Assembly: GCF_900186835.1 (NCBI RefSeq)
Contig: NZ_LT906448.1
Location: forward strand, 434,001-498,000
DNA length: 64,000 nt
Source: Pasteurella dagmatis
GTDB lineage: Bacteria > Pseudomonadota > Gammaproteobacteria > Enterobacterales > Pasteurellaceae
Direction: 5' to 3'
This document shows positions 28,985 to 39,679 of this stretch, piece after piece (positions within the stretch are counted from its first letter, which is position 1; each line of letters opens with the position of its first letter). The notes under the pieces were generated by a model. The model saw only the letters and a list, made by a program, of their open reading frames with translations. It was not told where the DNA came from and ran no database searches. Made by a program: the position numbers and the translations under genes.

Positions 28985-30174
28985 TGCTTGAATTACTCTT
29001 CCTGCTTTTGCCTATTGCTGCAGCATACGGTTGGTATATGGGACATCGAAGTGCAAAAAAGGATCAGGAAGATATCAGTAATAAATTATCCCGTGATTAT
29101 GTGACTGGGGTAAATTTTCTTTTATCAAATCAACCTGATAAAGCGGTTGATTTGTTTCTTGATATTTTGCAAAAGCAAGAAACGGAAAATGAAATTGAAA
29201 GTAGCTCTCAATTTGAAGCAGAGTTGACTTTAGGTAATTTGTATCGTTCTCGTGGTGAAGTTGATCGTGCGTTGCGGATTCACCAAGCATTAGATCGTAA
29301 CCCAGATTATTCTTTTGAGCAAAAACTACTTGCAAAGCAACAGTTAGCTAAAGATTTTATGGCAATTGGTTTTTACGATCGCGCAGAGAATCTTTATATT
29401 CTTTTAGTTGATGAACCGGACTTTGCCGAACACGCATTACAACAGCTAGCCCAACTGTATCAAAAAACCAAAGAATGGAAAAAAGCCATTAACGTCACAG
29501 AAAAATTAGCTAAGATTGCTCCAAAAGACGATAATGTTGAGCTTGCACAATATTACTGTGAATATGTGAAAACATTGGCAATCAATAATAAAGAAAATTC
29601 ACAAACTTTGCTTGAACAAGCGCTAAAAGTATCTCCAAAGTGTGTGAGAGCATCTATTCAGTTAGGTGAACTATTGATTGAGAAAGGAGAGTATCAAAGT
29701 GCGGTTAATATTTTGGAAAATGTGTTGGTACAAAAAGCGGATTATGTTGGCGAAATTCTAGTGCCTTTACGTAAGTGTTATCATAAATTAAATCAGCTAG
29801 AAAATTTTGAGATATTTTTAATTAAAGCGAGTCAGCTAGTAAATAATAGTGCAGTTGAACTTGCATTAGTGGATCTTATTCAAGAAATTGATGGTAAAAC
29901 TGCAGCACAGGCCAAGCTTTATCAGCAACTTAATCGACACCCAACGGCATTATTATTTCATCGTTTTATTCAATTTCAAATTGATGATGCAGAAGTAGGA
30001 CGGGGGAAAGAAAGCCTTGAATTGTTACATAAAATGGTCGGTGAACATATTAAACAAGGAACGGGTTATCGTTGCGTAAAATGTGGTTATCATGCACATA
30101 AATTAATATGGTGCTGCCCATCTTGCCGTTCTTGGGAAACGATTAAGCCAATTGATGGCATTGAACATAATTAA
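28984..30174 (+). CDS. lapB: LapB (YciM), lipopolysaccharide assembly regulator
   Basis: LapB (396 residues) is an inner-membrane-anchored protein that directs FtsH to LpxC and so controls lipid A synthesis. It has an N-terminal membrane anchor (LELLFLLLPIAAAYGWYMG), a set of TPR repeats through the middle, and a C-terminal rubredoxin-like metal site (CVKCGYHAHKL then CCPSCRSW). It is translationally coupled to lapA. Confidence 0.95.
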   Translation: MLELLFLLLPIAAAYGWYMGHRSAKKDQEDISNKLSRDYVTGVNFLLSNQPDKAVDLFLDILQKQETENEIESSSQFEAELTLGNLYRSRGEVDRALRIHQALDRNPDYSFEQKLLAKQQLAKDFMAIGFYDRAENLYILLVDEPDFAEHALQQLAQLYQKTKEWKKAINVTEKLAKIAPKDDNVELAQYYCEYVKTLAINNKENSQTLLEQALKVSPKCVRASIQLGELLIEKGEYQSAVNILENVLVQKADYVGEILVPLRKCYHKLNQLENFEIFLIKASQLVNNSAVELALVDLIQEIDGKTAAQAKLYQQLNRHPTALLFHRFIQFQIDDAEVGRGKESLELLHKMVGEHIKQGTGYRCVKCGYHAHKLIWCCPSCRSWETIKPIDGIEHN

Positions 30175-30196
30175 TTGAACACAGAGAGGGAAAATT

Positions 30197-30898
30197 ATGA
30201 CAAGTAAAGTTATTGTTGCATTGGATTATGAAAAAGAAGAAGAAGCTCTACGCCTTGTAGACCAAATTGATCCGAGTTTATGCCGTTTGAAAGTGGGTAA
30301 AGAAATGTTTACCACATTAGGTACTAAGTTTGTTAAAGAATTACATAATCGTAATTTTGACGTTTTCTTAGATTTAAAATTCCACGATATCCCAAATACA
30401 GTAGCGAGAGCAGTACGTTCTGCAGCAGATTTAGGCGTTTGGATGGTTGACTTGCATGCAAGTGGTGGCTTACGTATGATGGAAGAAGCGAAGAGAATTC
30501 TTGAACCTTACGGTAAAGATGCGCCTTTATTGATCAGTGTAACAGTGCTTACAAGTATGGAAGATCTCGACTTATTACAAATTGGTATCAATGCTTCACC
30601 AATGGAACAAGTTATCCGTTTAGCAAACTTAACGCAACGTGCTGGTTTAGATGGTGTCGTTTGCTCACCACAGGAAGTAGAAATTTTACGTGCAAACTGC
30701 GGTAAAGATTTTAAATTAATTACTCCAGGTATTCGCCCAATCGGTAGTGATTTTGGTGATCAACGCCGTGTAATGACACCAGCGGCAGCAATCCGTTCAG
30801 GTTCTGACTACTTAGTTATTGGTCGTCCAATTACCCAAGCCGATAACCCAGCAGAGGTGTTAAAATCGATTAATGCATCTTTGAAAGTGGCTAATTAA
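30197..30898 (+). CDS. pyrF: Orotidine 5'-phosphate decarboxylase
   Basis: PyrF makes UMP from OMP. The 233-residue protein has the catalytic [11 protein letters not shown] motif near residue 60 and the phosphate-binding [15 protein letters not shown] near the end. It lies 22 bases after lapB with an AGAGGG ribosome site and two bases before yciH, the order known from other gammaproteobacteria. Confidence 0.97.
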   Translation: MTSKVIVALDYEKEEEALRLVDQIDPSLCRLKVGKEMFTTLGTKFVKELHNRNFDVFLDLKFHDIPNTVARAVRSAADLGVWMVDLHASGGLRMMEEAKRILEPYGKDAPLLISVTVLTSMEDLDLLQIGINASPMEQVIRLANLTQRAGLDGVVCSPQEVEILRANCGKDFKLITPGIRPIGSDFGDQRRVMTPAAAIRSGSDYLVIGRPITQADNPAEVLKSINASLKVAN

Positions 30899-30900
30899 TA

Positions 30901-31218
30901 ATGACAAGTGAATTAGTTTATTCCACTGAAACAGGGCGAATTAAAGCCGAAAAGGCACAAGTTGAACGCCCAAAGGGCGATGGTATTGTGCGTATTCAGC
31001 GCCAAGTGAGTGGTAGAAAAGGCAGTGGTGTTTCTGTGATTACAGGGCTAGATTTAGCTGATGCAGAGTTGAAGCTACTCGCCGCAGAGCTCAAAAAACG
31101 TTGTGGCTGTGGTGGTGCTGTGAAAAATGGCACTATTGAAATTCAAGGTGAAAAGCGAGATTTGCTTAAACAATTACTTGAACAAAAAGGCTATACAGTG
31201 AAATTGGCTGGTGGTTGA
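30901..31218 (+). CDS. yciH: SUI1/eIF1-like translation factor YciH
   Basis: This 105-residue protein is of the SUI1 family, related to eukaryotic eIF1, thought to help start-site fidelity in bacteria. The VRIQRQVSGRKGSGVSVITG loop and the KRCGCGGAVKNGTIEIQG core are typical. It follows pyrF almost directly. A strong terminator follows. Confidence 0.93.
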   Translation: MTSELVYSTETGRIKAEKAQVERPKGDGIVRIQRQVSGRKGSGVSVITGLDLADAELKLLAAELKKRCGCGGAVKNGTIEIQGEKRDLLKQLLEQKGYTVKLAGG

Positions 31219-31240
31219 TTTCGAAGTATGTGAATAAAAG

Positions 31241-31275
31241 AAAAGGATTGAAATGTAATGTTTCAATCCTTTTTT
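31241..31275 (+). terminator. Terminator after yciH
   Basis: AAAAGGATTGAAA pairs with TTTCAATCCTTTT around a seven-base loop, followed by more T. It lies between convergent yciH and the SirB-like gene. Confidence 0.9.
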
Positions 31276-31288
31276 GTTTATCGGTTGC

Positions 31289-31639
31289 TTAGTGATAGTA
31301 AGCAACAAGAATTGTTGTACTTAGTGCAATAATTGCCAAAGAAAAGAAGTTTGGATTAACTTTAGTGGCTTTCTTGCTGAAGAATTTTGCTGCAAAGAAA
31401 ATATAAGCAACTAATGATAGCATTTTGATAATAAACCACATTTCAATGTTCTTGCCGAACAGAGAAAACATTGTAATACCTGAAACAAGCAATAGTGTAT
31501 CACTTAAGTGCGGTAGAATTTTTAACAGTTTTTTCTCACGCCAGTTTTTTCCTTTAAGCTGCATAATCCCACGGATTAAAAGCAACATAAACGATACAAA
31601 AGCACAGACAATATGAGTATAAATTAAATAAATATCCAT
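31289..31639 (-). CDS. SirB2-like small membrane protein
   Basis: This is a 116-residue protein with four hydrophobic segments and family stretches HIVCAFVSFMLLLIRGIMQL and LPHLSDTLLLVSGITMF, as in the SirB2/invasion-gene-expression-regulator family. The molecular role is unknown. It lies downstream of gyrA on the same strand but is separated from it by a terminator. Confidence 0.85.
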   Translation of the reverse strand: MDIYLIYTHIVCAFVSFMLLLIRGIMQLKGKNWREKKLLKILPHLSDTLLLVSGITMFSLFGKNIEMWFIIKMLSLVAYIFFAAKFFSKKATKVNPNFFSLAIIALSTTILVAYYH

Positions 31640-31656
31640 TGTTTTTCCCTACAAAT

Positions 31657-31684
31657 AAAAAAGCAGTCGTAACGTACTGCTTTT
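31657..31684 (-). terminator. Terminator after gyrA
   Basis: GCAGT pairs with ACTGC, extended by A/T pairs on both sides. Six A on the left give the U tract on the minus strand. It follows the gyrA stop by 17 bases. Confidence 0.75.
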
Positions 31685-31700
31685 ATTCGTTTATAAGCAA

Positions 31701-34388
31701 TTATTCAGCTGAGATTCCAGAATTGTCGCTCGTATTTTCGCTATCGAAGTCTTCCGCTTCTTCATCCACTTCACAAACACGTTGTAAGCCAACTAAGGTT
31801 TCATCTTCAGTGGTTCGAATTAAACGTACACCTTGCGTATTACGACCGACAACGCTAATTTCATTGACACGTGTGCGGACTAATGTACCAGCATCAGTAA
31901 TCAACATAATTTGATCAGTTTCTTCAACTTGGGTTGCAGCTACCACTTTACCGTTACGTTCACTTACTTTAATTGAAATCACACCCTTGGTATTACGTGA
32001 TTTAGTCGGGTATTCCACTAACTCAGTACGTTTACCATAGCCATTTTGTGTTGCTGTTAAGATTGCTCCTTGATTTTTTGGAATAACCAAAGACACAACT
32101 TTATCAACGTTTAGATCAAGGATATCATCTGAGTTGTCATCAGAAATATCTTCAATTTCGACCGCACTTTCATCATCTGATAGATCATTGGTTAAGGCTA
32201 ATTTTATACCTCGTACCCCGGTTGCTGCTCGTCCCATTGCACGTACTGCACTTTCACTAAAGCGAACTACACGACCTTGTGCAGAGAAGAGCATAATTTC
32301 ATTGCTACCGTCAGTGATATCAACACCAATTAATTCATCTTCATCACGTAAGTTTAATGCAATAATACCGCTTGAACGTGGACGACTGAATTCAGTGAGC
32401 GAGATTTTTTTCACAATACCGCCAGCCGTTGCCATTACGACAAATTTATCTTCTTCGTAAGCGGTTACTGGTAAGATTGCAGTGATACGCTCATTTTCAT
32501 CTAGTGGTAAAATATTGACGATTGGACGTCCACGTGAGCCACGACTTGCCTGTGGTAATTGATATACTTTTAACCAATATAAACGACCACGGCTTGAGAA
32601 ACATAAAATCGTATCGTGGGTATTTGCAACTAATAAACGCTCAATGAAATCCTCTTCTTTAGTTTTCGCTGCTGATTTACCTTTACCACCACGGCGTTGC
32701 GCTTCGTAGTCAGTAAGTGGTTGATATTTTACGTAACCTTCGTGTGAAAGTGTCACGACAACATCTTCTTGTGCGATTAAATCTTCTAAATTAATATCAC
32801 CAGAACTTGCAGTAATTTCTGTACGACGTGGATCGTTAAATTGTTCACGGATTTGTTCTAATTCTTCACGAATGACTTCCATTAAACGTTCTGGGCTACG
32901 TAAGATGTAAAGTAGCTCACCAATCACTTCAAGTAGTTTTTGGTATTCGTCTAAGATCTCGTCGTGACCTAAGTTAGTGAGTTTTTGTAAGCGTAAATCT
33001 AAAATTGCTTGTGCTTGCACTTCGGTGAGGTAGTACATACCATCACGAATACCATATTGTTCTTCAAGCTCTTCTGGGCGTGCAGCATCAACACCAGCAG
33101 CAGCTAACATATCGGCAACGTGGCCTAGTTTCCAAGGTTGTGCGATTAATTCACGTTTTGCTGTTTCTGGGTTTGGGGCTTGACGGATTAATTCAATGAT
33201 TGGATCAACATTCGCTAATGCAATTGCTAAACCTTCTAAGATATGTGCACGTTCACGAGCTTTACGCAACTCATATACTGTACGGCGAGTGACTACTTCG
33301 CGGCGGTGTAAGACGAATGCTTCAATAAGCTGTTTTAAGTTGAGTAGTTTTGGCTGACCTTTATCTAACGCCACAATATTGATACCGAACGTCACTTGTA
33401 ACTGAGTAAGTGCATAAAGGTTGTTTAAAACCACCTCACCGACTGCATCACGCTTGATTTTAATTTCAATGCGCATACCATCTTTGTCAGATAAGTCAGT
33501 AATTGCACTAATGCCTTCGATTTTTTTCTCTTTGACTAGATCTGCAATTTTTTCAATGAGTTTCGCTTTATTTACTTGATAAGGAATTTCGTGGACGACG
33601 ATAGTTTCTCCGCCTTTTTCATCCGTTTCGACTTCTGCTTTTGCACGCACATAGATTTTGCCTCGACCTGTTTTATAGGCTTCTTCAATCCCTTTGCGAC
33701 CGTTGATGAGTGCTGCTGTTGGGAAGTCAGGACCTGGAATGTAAGTCATTAACTCATCGATTGTGATTTCGTTATTTTCGATATAAGCCAAACAACCATC
33801 TAATACTTCACCTAAGTTATGTGGTGGAATGTTTGTTGCCATACCTACCGCAATACCAGAAGAACCATTCACTAAAAGCGCAGGTACTTTTGTTGGTAAC
33901 ACTTCAGGAATTTGTTCAGAACCGTCATAGTTAGGCACGAAATTTACAGTTTCTTTATCAAGATCTGCTAATAATTCGTGGGCGATTTTTGTCATACGCG
34001 CTTCGGTATAACGCATTGCCGCCGCTGCATCACCATCGATTGAACCGAAGTTACCTTGACCATCTACTAACATATAACGTAATGAGAATGGTTGTGCCAT
34101 ACGTACAAGAGTATCATATACTGCACTATCACCGTGTGGATGATATTTACCGATTACATCCCCAACAATACGTGCTGATTTACGATAAGGTTTATTATAC
34201 GCATTGCCCCCTTCGTGCATTGCAAATAACACACGACGGTGTACAGGTTTTAAACCGTCACGTACGTCAGGTAACGCACGCCCTACGATGACAGACATTG
34301 CATAATCGAGATATGAAGATTTGAGTTCTTCTTCAATACTGATCGGGCTAATATCTTGATGAGTATTATCTTGGACTAAATCGGTCAT
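31701..34388 (-). CDS. gyrA: DNA gyrase subunit A
   Basis: GyrA is the breakage-reunion subunit of gyrase. From the start chosen here it has 895 residues. Catalytic Y127 lies in [11 protein letters not shown]. The quinolone region [10 protein letters not shown] has S88 and D92, equal to the sensitive S83 and D87 of E. coli. The C-terminal half has the beta-pinwheel repeats, including a GyrA-box-like QRRGGKGK. The frame opens six codons earlier at 34406, but AGGAAG stands eight bases before 34388, and related GyrA proteins start there (MTD). The tail is acidic and serine-rich. Confidence 0.97.
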   Translation of the reverse strand: MTDLVQDNTHQDISPISIEEELKSSYLDYAMSVIVGRALPDVRDGLKPVHRRVLFAMHEGGNAYNKPYRKSARIVGDVIGKYHPHGDSAVYDTLVRMAQPFSLRYMLVDGQGNFGSIDGDAAAAMRYTEARMTKIAHELLADLDKETVNFVPNYDGSEQIPEVLPTKVPALLVNGSSGIAVGMATNIPPHNLGEVLDGCLAYIENNEITIDELMTYIPGPDFPTAALINGRKGIEEAYKTGRGKIYVRAKAEVETDEKGGETIVVHEIPYQVNKAKLIEKIADLVKEKKIEGISAITDLSDKDGMRIEIKIKRDAVGEVVLNNLYALTQLQVTFGINIVALDKGQPKLLNLKQLIEAFVLHRREVVTRRTVYELRKARERAHILEGLAIALANVDPIIELIRQAPNPETAKRELIAQPWKLGHVADMLAAAGVDAARPEELEEQYGIRDGMYYLTEVQAQAILDLRLQKLTNLGHDEILDEYQKLLEVIGELLYILRSPERLMEVIREELEQIREQFNDPRRTEITASSGDINLEDLIAQEDVVVTLSHEGYVKYQPLTDYEAQRRGGKGKSAAKTKEEDFIERLLVANTHDTILCFSSRGRLYWLKVYQLPQASRGSRGRPIVNILPLDENERITAILPVTAYEEDKFVVMATAGGIVKKISLTEFSRPRSSGIIALNLRDEDELIGVDITDGSNEIMLFSAQGRVVRFSESAVRAMGRAATGVRGIKLALTNDLSDDESAVEIEDISDDNSDDILDLNVDKVVSLVIPKNQGAILTATQNGYGKRTELVEYPTKSRNTKGVISIKVSERNGKVVAATQVEETDQIMLITDAGTLVRTRVNEISVVGRNTQGVRLIRTTEDETLVGLQRVCEVDEEAEDFDSENTSDNSGISAE

Positions 34389-34539
34389 TGAAAACTTCCT
34401 AATCATTAAGTTTGATTAATCACAAATTGGCGGAATTATAGCATAAAATCTACTACGCCCCTAATTTTATAGTGAAATTTTGTGAGATTTGGGGAATAAT
34501 AATGCATTGTTTTTATTCAACCTGATAAGAAAAAATTAA

Positions 34540-35268
34540 ATGCAAAATATCGATCAACAAGAACTTGATAAATTCGAGAAAATGGCAAAAAGTTGGTGGG
34601 ATCCACAAGGCGATTTCAAGCCAATTCACCAATTAAATCCGCTTCGTTTGAGCTATATTTCACAACAAGCTAATGGCTTAATGGGTAAAAAAATCTTAGA
34701 TGTAGGTTGCGGTGGTGGTATTTTGTCAGAAAGTATGGCGAAGCAAGGGGCAAAAGTAACTGGGATTGATATGTCTTCAGCACCTCTGGAAGTTGCTAAA
34801 AAGCACGCCCTTGAGAGTGGTTTAAATATTGATTATCAACGAATTACGATTGAAGAATTTTTGCAAAATCATACCGCACTTTATACAGAAAACGGTTCTG
34901 CTGAAAAGTTTGATATTATCACTTGTATGGAAATGTTAGAGCATGTGCCAGATCCAAGCTCAATCATTGCAAGTAGTAAACAATTATTAAAACCAGATGG
35001 TATGATTTTCTTTTCGACCATTAACCGTACATTAAAGGCTTGGATGTTAGTGGTTATTGGAGCAGAGTATATGTTGAAAATGTTGCCAAAAGGCACGCAC
35101 GATTATGAGAAATTCATCAAGCCAGCAGAGTTATTAGGGTGGTGTGATGATGCAAAATTGACTTGCTCAGATATGGCGGGTTATCACTATAATCCATTAA
35201 CAGGCAACTTTTGGTTGAATAAAGATGTGAGTGTGAATTATATGGCGAGTTTTCGTATTCAATCCTAA
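34540..35268 (+). CDS. ubiG: Ubiquinone biosynthesis O-methyltransferase
   Basis: UbiG (242 residues) performs both O-methylations in ubiquinone synthesis. The N-terminus [19 protein letters not shown] and LNPLRLSYI are diagnostic. The SAM motif [17 protein letters not shown] is near residue 50. A C-terminal [12 protein letters not shown] follows. It diverges from gyrA, as in E. coli. Confidence 0.95.
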   Translation: MQNIDQQELDKFEKMAKSWWDPQGDFKPIHQLNPLRLSYISQQANGLMGKKILDVGCGGGILSESMAKQGAKVTGIDMSSAPLEVAKKHALESGLNIDYQRITIEEFLQNHTALYTENGSAEKFDIITCMEMLEHVPDPSSIIASSKQLLKPDGMIFFSTINRTLKAWMLVVIGAEYMLKMLPKGTHDYEKFIKPAELLGWCDDAKLTCSDMAGYHYNPLTGNFWLNKDVSVNYMASFRIQS

Positions 35269-35299
35269 GTAGTTAGATTTTATCAATGAGGATAAAAAT

Positions 35300-35340
35300 A
35301 AAGTGCGGTATAAATTTCGAAATTTTATACCGCACTTTTT
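35300..35340. terminator. Inverted uptake-signal pair between ubiG and fur
   Basis: AAAGTGCGGTATAAA pairs with TTTATACCGCACTTT, a 15-base stem with A/T flanks. It lies between convergent genes and is probably a two-way terminator and double uptake signal. Confidence 0.88.
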
Positions 35341-35363
35341 GTCTATAATTATCAGACTAGGTA

Positions 35364-35816
35364 TTATTTTTTACCGTTTTCGTCACATTTATTCACGTTA
35401 CTGCACTTACCATAAAGATATAAGCTGTGTGTTGCTAACTCAATACCGTGCTGTTTTGTAATTTCACGTTGACGTTTTTCGATAATGTCATCATTAAATT
35501 CGAAAACTTTGCCACAGTCTACACAGATAATATGATCGTGGTGCTCTGTTGGTGCTAATTCAAAAACGGACTTATTACCTTCGAAATTATGGCGAATTAG
35601 GATTTTAGCTTCATCAAATTGGTTAAGAACACGATAAACTGTAGCTAATCCAATCTCTTCGCCTCTTTCAAGCAACATTTTATAAATATCTTCTGCTGAA
35701 AAATGTTGCATACTATTTTTTTCGTGCATTTCTTGCATTAATGCCAAAATAGTTAAACGAGGCTCGGTGATTTTTAAGCCAGCCTTCTTCAAGAGTTTAA
35801 TATTTTCTTCAGACAT
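35364..35816 (-). CDS. fur: Ferric uptake regulator Fur
   Basis: Fur (150 residues) represses iron-uptake genes when loaded with iron. The N-terminal winged helix contains PRLTILALMQ and the DNA helix IGLATVYRVLNQFDEA. The metal sites are HHDHIICVDCGKVFEF and the C-terminal CSNVNKC. It is the last gene of ybfE-fldA-fur, 24 bases after fldA, an order shared with E. coli. Confidence 0.97.
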   Translation of the reverse strand: MSEENIKLLKKAGLKITEPRLTILALMQEMHEKNSMQHFSAEDIYKMLLERGEEIGLATVYRVLNQFDEAKILIRHNFEGNKSVFELAPTEHHDHIICVDCGKVFEFNDDIIEKRQREITKQHGIELATHSLYLYGKCSNVNKCDENGKK

Positions 35817-35840
35817 AAGAGCCCCTTAATTATTCTACTA

Positions 35841-36365
35841 TTAAGCAAGTTCTGCTAAACACATTTCATCAAAAACCTGTTTAACCCATTTTTCAACACG
35901 TTCTGCAGTAAGTTCTGGCTGACGGTCTTCATCAATACACAAACCAACAAAAGTATTATCATCAACAAGTGCTTGAGAAACTTCAAAATTATAGCCTTCT
36001 GTTGGCCAGTATCCCACAATAATTGCACCTTTCGGTTCAATAATATTACGTACTGTCCCCATTGCATCGCAGAAATACTCTGCGTAATCTTCTTGGTCGC
36101 CACAACCGAAAATTGCAACTAATTTATCAGTAAAATCAATTTCTTCTAGTGTTGGGAAAAAATCGTCCCAGTCACATTGTGCTTCACCATAGTACCAAGT
36201 TGGGATACCAATCATTAAGAAATCATATGCTTCAATATCTTCTTTTGTGCTTTTGGCGATATCACGAATATCAACTAAATCACTGCCTAGTTGTTTTTGA
36301 ATCATTTTAGCAATATTTTCAGTATTGCCTGTATCACTGCCATAAAATAAACCAACAACAGCCAT
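35841..36365 (-). CDS. fldA: Flavodoxin
   Basis: FldA (174 residues) is a small FMN protein supplying low-potential electrons to enzymes such as those of isoprenoid and biotin synthesis. The phosphate loop GSDTGNTENIAK is at about 9-20. The flavin-stacking regions are GIPTWYYGEAQCDWDDF and FGCGDQEDYAEYF. It lies five bases after ybfE. Confidence 0.97.
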   Translation of the reverse strand: MAVVGLFYGSDTGNTENIAKMIQKQLGSDLVDIRDIAKSTKEDIEAYDFLMIGIPTWYYGEAQCDWDDFFPTLEEIDFTDKLVAIFGCGDQEDYAEYFCDAMGTVRNIIEPKGAIIVGYWPTEGYNFEVSQALVDDNTFVGLCIDEDRQPELTAERVEKWVKQVFDEMCLAELA

Positions 36366-36370
36366 TTTTG

Positions 36371-36655
36371 CTACCTATGTTCTTGAATATTAAAATAATC
36401 TTGTAAAATAGTTACTATCACTTCTGATCGACTAACATTCAAAGTTGCCGCCAAATCTTCTAGTTGTTCAACTAAATCCATATGTAATTTTAACTCAACG
36501 CGTTTTAGCCCAATGGATTTATCACGTTTCAATTGATTACGTTTATTGATGCGGATTTGCTGTTCACGACTCAGTGGATTTGTTTTTGGGCGTCCAACTT
36601 TGGGCGTATTAGCAAACAGATCTAATGTAATACAATCTGCGTCTTGTTTTGCCAT
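36371..36655 (-). CDS. ybfE: LexA-regulated protein family (YbfE-like)
   Basis: This is a 94-residue protein with a basic, arginine-rich middle and a ribbon-helix-helix-like C-terminus (VELKLHMDLVEQLEDLA then NVSRSEVIVTILQDYF). It matches YbfE, which in E. coli stands before fldA and fur. I see no LexA box upstream here. The function is unknown; DNA binding is likely from the fold. Confidence 0.87.
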   Translation of the reverse strand: MAKQDADCITLDLFANTPKVGRPKTNPLSREQQIRINKRNQLKRDKSIGLKRVELKLHMDLVEQLEDLAATLNVSRSEVIVTILQDYFNIQEHR

Positions 36656-36770
36656 CTATCAAATCACTGAAAATCAGTGGCTAATTGAGAATGATAAGCC
36701 ACAACTAAATTGATGCTGAACTATAACACAATTTATGTGGGATTAAAACACGAATTTCAGTGCTTCTAAT

Positions 36771-37559
36771 CTATTTGTTTGATATTAAAAATCTTTCAAT
36801 TGCACGGATGACAAACTCGGGTTTTTCAGCGTGAACCCAGTGTCCACTACCATTGATCGTAAAAGAGGTTGCTTGTGGAAATTGAGATAAAATCAATTGT
36901 GTGTCTTCGGATTTGATATAATTAGATTGTCCACCACGAATAAATAAGGTTGGAGTGTTACTATGACAAAGTTGCCAATCCATAATATTGTCATAATTTT
37001 TATGTAAGCTAGTTAAATTAAAACGGAAAAACTCTTTGGCACTTGGGTCAAAAGATTTCAACATAAATTGCTGAATAGCTTCAACTGGGATATGTTGTGC
37101 AAGACTAATTTTTGCTTCTTGACGGGTTTTAGGTTGTGCTTTTTGGGTCGCAAATAAGGCATCAAAAATGTCATTATGCCAATTGTTTTGATATTTGACA
37201 GGTGCAATATCAATCACGATGAGTTTTTCAACTATATCTGGATAAAGTGCAGTCATTTTCATTGCAGTTTTCCCACCCATAGAATGACCGATTAAGATGA
37301 CTTTTTTTAAGTCTAATTCATGAATTACTTGTATGAGGTCTTCTGCCATTAAATCATAATTCATCTCATCACTATGAAAACTGCGTCCGTGATTGCGTAA
37401 ATCAACACGTAAAATCGAATAGGTTTCACTAAATGCTCTGGCAATTACACCCAAATTATTCATGTCTCCAAATAAACCGTGAATAAAAACTAAGGCAGGT
37501 TGATTAATTTCTTGTTTTACTTGATCGAATTGGAAATGCAGTAAATTTTTCTCGGACAT
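36771..37559 (-). CDS. ybfF: Alpha/beta-hydrolase esterase YbfF
   Basis: This is a 262-residue acyl-CoA or ester hydrolase of the alpha/beta fold. The oxyanion region is FIHGLFGDMNNLG, the nucleophile serine lies in IGHSMGGKTAMK, and the catalytic histidine in GSGHWVHAEKP. The frame extends 46 codons upstream to 37697, but those residues are lysine-poor and non-conserved and overlap seqA on the other strand. The MSEKNLLHF start at 37559 fits the family. It diverges from seqA. Confidence 0.92.
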   Translation of the reverse strand: MSEKNLLHFQFDQVKQEINQPALVFIHGLFGDMNNLGVIARAFSETYSILRVDLRNHGRSFHSDEMNYDLMAEDLIQVIHELDLKKVILIGHSMGGKTAMKMTALYPDIVEKLIVIDIAPVKYQNNWHNDIFDALFATQKAQPKTRQEAKISLAQHIPVEAIQQFMLKSFDPSAKEFFRFNLTSLHKNYDNIMDWQLCHSNTPTLFIRGGQSNYIKSEDTQLILSQFPQATSFTINGSGHWVHAEKPEFVIRAIERFLISNK

Positions 37560-37640
37560 AATTTTTGTATATAGAGTATTTGTAAATAAGTCGTTATAAT
37601 GTGTTAAATTTTTAAAGAGATCAAGCAAGTGGAGGAAAAA

Positions 37641-38267
37641 ATGAAAATTATTGAAGTTGATGAAGAGCTTTATCAATACATTGCAAGCCAAACGCAATCT
37701 ATTGGTGAAAGTGCCTCGGAGATTTTACGCCGTTTGCTTAATTTTCCGAATCATAATGTCGTGCAATCACAAAAAACTCAGACTATTATTGTTAAAGATG
37801 AAAATGTGAAAGAAAAGGTTGAAACAGTCACATCTCAACAAGTCCAAGCACCAATTGATGAACAACCAATTTTAGTCACGACAAAAAAACAATCAGATGA
37901 GTCAATTCAACAAGTGGTTTTAAAAGTTAAAGCATTGTTGGATTCTGATGAGTTCCAGCAAGAAACTAAAGCGGTTGTGCGTTTCTTAAATATTTTACGT
38001 GTGCTGTATCGCACTAATCCAGAGAGTTTTGCACAGGCAACAGAATCATTACAAGGTCGTACTAGAGTGTATTTTGCACGTGATGAAGGGACGTTATTGG
38101 TGGCAGGTAACCATACCAAACCAAAACAAATTCCTGATACTCCGTATTGGGTGATTACGAACACCAATAGCGGACGTAAAATGCTGATGTTGGAAGGCGC
38201 TATGCAATCAATGCATTTACCAAAAGAACTTATCGAAGACGTTAGAACCTACTTTACTGCAAATTAA
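37641..38267 (+). CDS. seqA: Replication initiation negative regulator SeqA
   Basis: SeqA (208 residues) binds hemimethylated GATC sites and delays re-initiation. The N-terminal multimerisation domain is MKIIEVDEELYQYIASQT, with SASEILRRLL following. The C-terminal DNA domain contains GRTRVYFARDEGTLL and TPYWVITNTNSGRK. GTGGAGG just before the ATG at 37641 is the ribosome site; the GTG start four codons earlier is part of it. It diverges from ybfF, as in E. coli. Confidence 0.95.
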   Translation: MKIIEVDEELYQYIASQTQSIGESASEILRRLLNFPNHNVVQSQKTQTIIVKDENVKEKVETVTSQQVQAPIDEQPILVTTKKQSDESIQQVVLKVKALLDSDEFQQETKAVVRFLNILRVLYRTNPESFAQATESLQGRTRVYFARDEGTLLVAGNHTKPKQIPDTPYWVITNTNSGRKMLMLEGAMQSMHLPKELIEDVRTYFTAN

Positions 38268-38269
38268 TA

Positions 38270-39676
38270 ATGTTTCCTTGGCAAAAATTTGCGCATAATC
38301 CTGATACTATGAATCTAGTCGCCTTGCAAAATTCGCAAGGCGAGGTTTTTAATTGGCTGCAGCTAAATCAGAAAATTCAACATTATGTTTCCGTGTTACA
38401 AGATCAAGGTGTAGGTTGGCAAACGGGCGTAGCATTATGCGGAAAGAATGATATTCAGTTACTTTTGCTTTATTTGGCGACGATTCAAATTGGTGCAAGA
38501 GTACTTCCTCTTAATCCTGCTTTTACGTCTCAAAAAATTCAACAAGTTTGCTTTGATGCCAATATTGAATTTTATTATTCATTGGAAATATTAAAGGATA
38601 TTAATTGCAAGCCAATCAACCTTGAGCTTAACCCTACAACTCATAAAAATGAAGACAAAGTGCGGTCAATTTCTGAAAAGTTTTTGTTACCAGCAACAAT
38701 GACGTTAACTTCAGGTTCAACAGGCTCGCCAAAAGCTATCGTACATAATGTACAAGCTCATCTTGAAAATGCAAAAGGAGTGTGTGCTTTAATGCATTTT
38801 AGTCAAGTAGATAGCTGGTTGTTGTCTTTGCCATTGTATCACGTTTCTGGGCAAGGCATTGTCTGGCGTTGGTTACTCACTGGCGCAAGATTACATTTTC
38901 CGCAAAACGATTTTTATGCATCCGTTTGCGAGACGACACACGTTTCGCTTGTACCAACACAATTACAACGATTATTGGCTTATTGGCGCGAAGATAAAAT
39001 TACACAATTTAAAACACAACACATTTTATTAGGTGGGGCACAAATTCCTACCGAATTGACTCAACAATTAGCTAATTTTGGTGTCAAAAGTTATTCAGGA
39101 TATGGAATGACAGAAATGGCATCAACAGTTTTTGCTAAGTTAAGTGATGATAAAGTAGGAGTCGGACAGCCGTTATTAAATCGCGACTATCAATTAGTTA
39201 ATCAAGAAATTTGGTTAAAAGGTGCTGGGTTAGCAATGGGGTACTGGAAAAATGGCGCTCTTTTGCCGTTGACTAATGAGCAGGGCTGGCTACAAACCAA
39301 AGATAAAGGTGAATGGATTGATAATGAGTTGGTAATTTTAGGGCGAATTGATAATATGTTTATTTCCGGCGGTGAAAATATTCAACCAGAAGAAATTGAA
39401 GCTGTTATCTATAGCAAAGGTAATATAAGGCAAGTATTTGTTTTACCTAAAGAGGATAGTGAATTTGGTCAGCGCCCAGTAGCAATGATTGAATTTTCTG
39501 AACCATTTTCGACCGCACTTGTTGATGACTTACAAGACTGGCTGATTAATAAATTAGAGAAATTTAAGCTACCAGTGCAATATTTACCATTAGAGATGGA
39601 AAAATTTCAACAAGGTGCGATTAAAATTTCACGAAAAACATTACAAAACGAGCTAAAAGACTTACTAGGAAAGTAA
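38270..39676 (+). CDS. menE: O-succinylbenzoate-CoA ligase (MenE)
   Basis: MenE activates o-succinylbenzoate in menaquinone synthesis. This 468-residue member of the acyl-CoA synthetase family has the AMP motif TLTSGSTGSPKAIVHN, SGYGMTEMAS, and the C-terminal RIDNMFISGGENIQPEEIE. It starts two bases after the seqA stop. Other men genes are not in the window. Menaquinone would be the quinone for anaerobic respiration here. Confidence 0.93.
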   Translation: MFPWQKFAHNPDTMNLVALQNSQGEVFNWLQLNQKIQHYVSVLQDQGVGWQTGVALCGKNDIQLLLLYLATIQIGARVLPLNPAFTSQKIQQVCFDANIEFYYSLEILKDINCKPINLELNPTTHKNEDKVRSISEKFLLPATMTLTSGSTGSPKAIVHNVQAHLENAKGVCALMHFSQVDSWLLSLPLYHVSGQGIVWRWLLTGARLHFPQNDFYASVCETTHVSLVPTQLQRLLAYWREDKITQFKTQHILLGGAQIPTELTQQLANFGVKSYSGYGMTEMASTVFAKLSDDKVGVGQPLLNRDYQLVNQEIWLKGAGLAMGYWKNGALLPLTNEQGWLQTKDKGEWIDNELVILGRIDNMFISGGENIQPEEIEAVIYSKGNIRQVFVLPKEDSEFGQRPVAMIEFSEPFSTALVDDLQDWLINKLEKFKLPVQYLPLEMEKFQQGAIKISRKTLQNELKDLLGK

Positions 39677-39679
39677 CGA

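Noticed and set aside
36681-36700. Possible Fur box upstream of ybfE (GAGAATGATAAG)
   Set aside because: Only one half resembles the Fur consensus; the other side shows no symmetry, so autoregulation by Fur is not supported.
36656-36770. LexA box expected before ybfE
   Set aside because: No CTGT-N8-ACAG pattern could be found in the gap, although the family name suggests LexA control.
37560-37697. N-terminal extension of ybfF
   Set aside because: The residues before MSEKN are not conserved-looking and overlap seqA on the opposite strand; the conserved start is used.
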